Assembly: GCA_027886175.1 (NCBI GenBank)
Contig: JAJNNQ010000040.1
Coordinates: 27,238,001-27,302,000, forward strand
Source of the DNA: Phylloscopus collybita
Taxonomy: Eukaryota > Chordata > Aves > Passeriformes > Phylloscopidae
Direction of reading: 5' to 3'
Length of the DNA: 64,000 bases
The notes beneath the pieces are model-generated. The model was not told the origin of the DNA, did no database searches, and saw only the letters and a list, made by a program, of their open reading frames with translations. Of this stretch, positions 61,344 to 64,000 are shown one piece after another; positions within the stretch are counted from its first letter, which is position 1; the number at the start of each line of letters is the position of its first letter. A program made the translations under genes and the position numbers.

Positions 61344-63659
61344 CTGAAGAACCCTACCAGAATGATGCAGAACTGTGGACTTCTGCTTAATCATGTAGTA
61401 AGGGTCCTCTCGCTCGCTAGTTCTTCCACAGAATAATATCTCTGAGACATAATGCATATGATCCTAATTAATTTTTTTATTTTCTCCCTAAAAAAGAGAT
61501 TTAGTCTGTGTCCTTTAGGCTGTGTCCTTTAGGTCTTTACTGTGTTGACAAAGATAACGTCAGAAATAGAGGCATTCACCTCTATGGAACTGTCATAAAC
61601 CCAATTGCAAAATTGTAGAGAAACTAACAGTCCTGATTATCATTTTGCAGCTTTAATGATGTTCTTTTAATAATCTCTTTTCATGTAATTAGTTTATATA
61701 ACAAACATATAGCCCAGGTGGATACTCATAGAACTGATCTTTTAAATCCCATGATATTAAGGTCACAAGTTCTTATATTTTCCTTTATCTAAATTGATGT
61801 CTGGTACAGTCACAAACTTTATAAACCCATCAGCAGAGGGAATTTTACATCCTGGCTTTCCTAGAGAATCAAACCCAGAATTTCAAACAATTTGAAGGTT
61901 TATCCCCATGTTTCAGCCTTACAAGCACTCTGAGAATGCACTTTTCCTACATTTCAGAAGTATCCATTAGTTGATATAGCAATATCTCTTGTTTAGAGCT
62001 CCTGTAACCAATCCCATATTTAAGAGAGGAAAAATATGTATGCAACTACAAGTTATGGACATTCACTCTCATTTTCCTCTCTTAGATACCTCAACATTCT
62101 CAAATATGTTTTAGTCTTAGACCAAATGAGTACTGGATCTTTTTCTAATTTTTAAGTGTCTGTCTTTCAGAAAATAAGAATCTCTTTGCTTTCTTTGCCC
62201 AGATCCCCTCTTTTCTCACTGACATTCTCATAGAACCACCTCATTCTTTCCCCTTGTGGTTTAGTCAGTAAAGGATAGCAGTAAGAAGGGATTATAGTTA
62301 TGAAATTCTTTCTTGCAGTAAAGATTTTCTTATTCCAGTATTAGGAAAGTCACTATTAGTGATCAATCATTGTGCTATATGATTTTTTTTTCTACAGCTT
62401 TATAAGCCTTGTTGGGAGGCTGTAATACTGACATTTTATTACATAGTTCATCATAGAGAAAACCGGCTCATTCTGCTTAAACAGCAGAAAATCAGAATGT
62501 TTCTTTATTCCTATTTTTGTGAAGCACAAAACATTAGATTTCTAGTAGAGGCTTTTGATTTTGGTGTCATTGTTTAGCAAAAATTCAAGGTCAGAGAATA
62601 TCTTGTTTTTAAATCATTTAGAGATGAATTAATTTTGAGCAGTCTCAAGTAATAATCCTTTGCTTTTCTGTCTTTAAATCCTATCAATGTGAAATGCTTT
62701 TCACAGTACTTACTTTCACAATTACTATTTCATTATCAGGAATCAAAATACTATTGGAACTGAAAAACAAAATCAGCAGAAAAAAATATAAATTACTACA
62801 GGAATTTGTTAATTAGGCTAACATGAGAAGTTTTCAAAACGACAAGGTGTTGAGAAAAGCTACTGAATTTCCTGATGTTTGTTGCTACTTGATTTTCTTA
62901 TTTTGTCATCATTTTTCCTCTTTATTTTCCTCTGAAACTGATTTATTATGTTCATTGCTTTAGCCATCTTTGTTGGTTCACGTAGTTTTATCTCTTTATA
63001 GGGTCAGGTAATTTGTTTTATTCCTGGCTTTAAAAACATAGAAAGTAAAGAAAATTATGGAAAGAACTGAAGAATCTCATATAAAATAGCAACCTGAATG
63101 GAACATAACCTTGAAATTCGACAGAATAACATTGTATTTTGCCAGGTATTGTGATGTGAGACAGATAAGAACCTGCTCAATTCAAGTAAAGTTTCTCTGT
63201 TTCTTTGCTAAGTGCTAGACTTCAGTTTCCAGACTATTTTATGGTGTTTAGATTTAATTTTATAGACAATCAAGCTGGACCACTAATGATGGTCTAGGAG
63301 ATATAATGCTGTACTCTTTGTACCATGTTGCCAAAGCTGTTTGGAGCACAACAAAGATTTTATTATTACAATGTCCATCTTATTGTTCTGAAGAGAAGTG
63401 ATAGAATTATCTTTGAATTTCCAGAGACTGCCATGCAGTTAAATTCTCTTTCAAAACATCAGATCTTGGGATTTTAATTCAGAAAGCTTAAAAGCGAAAA
63501 ACAAAACCCCAAAACACTGCAAGTAATTCTTCCTTACCCACAGATGTGTCTGAAATCTTCCTGAGGCCCTTCAGTGCATCCTTCCCTCTACAAGTAACAC
63601 TCTGACTGTTTGCCTACAAACGCTCTGTATAGACATACTTCTTCCCTCGAATTGCATAC
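61344..63659 (-). other. Putative intron between exons A and B
   Basis: This is the 2,316-base gap between the two candidate minus-strand exons. It starts with GT and ends with AG on the minus strand. Nothing else was recognised inside it. Confidence 0.4.
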
Positions 63660-63820
63660 CTTTGCCTTCTTGGTGGGTGAAGTATATACACAGGACTCTT
63701 GCTTCATCTTCATCTTCCTCAGCCCAGAAATGCATTATTTGTATGAATGATCCACAATCAATTACAATTCTGCTTCCTCGTGCATCAATATCAGACAGCA
63801 TGACCACGGCACCTCTGACT
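63660..63820 (-). CDS. Candidate internal coding exon A, unknown protein
   Basis: On the minus strand an acceptor (ctaaccttcaag, with a branch-site-like taactaac close by) precedes 161 nt that end in the donor aaag/gtatgc. One base, then 53 open codons, then one base are read. The peptide includes VMLSDIDARGSRIVIDCG, an acidic AEEDEDEA and VLCIYFTHQEGK, a plausible folded-domain sequence. An in-frame TAA just upstream of the acceptor shows that the open frame stops near the splice site, as expected for an exon. It joins in phase to 61179-61343 across 2.3 kb. The 5' part of the gene would lie beyond the right edge. I recognise no family. Confidence 0.45.
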
Positions 63821-64000
63821 CTTGAAGGTTAGTTAAAGTACAGAAAACGTGCCAGGTTGCTGACTGGTGAAAAAATTGTTCTATTGGTGGGAATAAAAAG
63901 GGTTTGCCACTGAATGATTGTTTGAATTAAGCAGTTAGGGAAATGTTAAAGACTATTTTACTTTCACACAAGAGCCTAAGTTTTCAACTCTTCCCTCCCC
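63821..64000. other. Unassigned edge sequence
   Basis: If exon A is real this is the start of its upstream intron. Nothing else was recognised. Confidence 0.5.

Noticed and set aside
1..64000. tRNA, rRNA, snRNA, CRISPR and telomere-like repeats
   Set aside because: I read for tRNA B-box sequences, U6/5S-like sequence, spaced identical repeats and TTAGGG runs on both strands and found none convincing.

Overview
The window is AT-rich, gene-poor vertebrate nuclear DNA and is best read as bird, probably songbird. The evidence is three CR1 LINE 3' ends, which is the typical avian non-LTR element, three solo endogenous-retrovirus LTRs with short target-site duplications, many T/G low-complexity tracts, and no mammalian Alu or L1. 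There are no operons, ribosome binding sites or other bacterial features. Nearly all long open frames are chance frames, simple repeats or transposon remnants.

Layout: 1-13,200 holds a 6-bp-TSD solo LTR (1857-2211), a T/G tract (about 7.05-7.27 kb) and an old CR1 (about 10.9 kb). 13.2-22 kb holds a possible minus-strand last exon (13210-13379), a 49-bp near-palindrome (13475-13523), a CR1 tail (14798-15240), a C/A tract with a C-run (21.27-21.53 kb), and the left edge of an ERVK-like solo LTR (21975-22662). 22.7-41 kb is mostly unassigned intron-like DNA with T/G tracts at 32.75 and 35.6 kb and a few exon-like patches between good splice signals. 41-48 kb has a 26-bp minisatellite, a large TTTC/TTCC microsatellite, an ERVL-like solo LTR (43784-44372) and another T/G tract. 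48-60 kb has a MITE-like inverted-repeat element (49411-49548), an ATT microsatellite, a CR1 (about 53.1-53.6 kb) and a perfect TTTTC array (60.07-60.31 kb).

The best evidence for a real gene is at the right end on the minus strand. Two protein-like segments, 63660-63820 and 61179-61343, each lie between acceptor and donor signals and join in phase. A third minus-strand segment at 13210-13379, ending in a stop, has the same phase and could be a distant last exon. I do not recognise the protein. If these exons belong to one gene, most of the window is its intron and the gene's 5' part lies beyond base 64000.

I found no tRNA, rRNA, snRNA, CRISPR or complete coding gene, and no convincing new biological system. 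The items most worth checking are the candidate exons, the 49-bp palindrome, the MITE-like element, and the repeat array inside the LTR at 22.4-22.6 kb.
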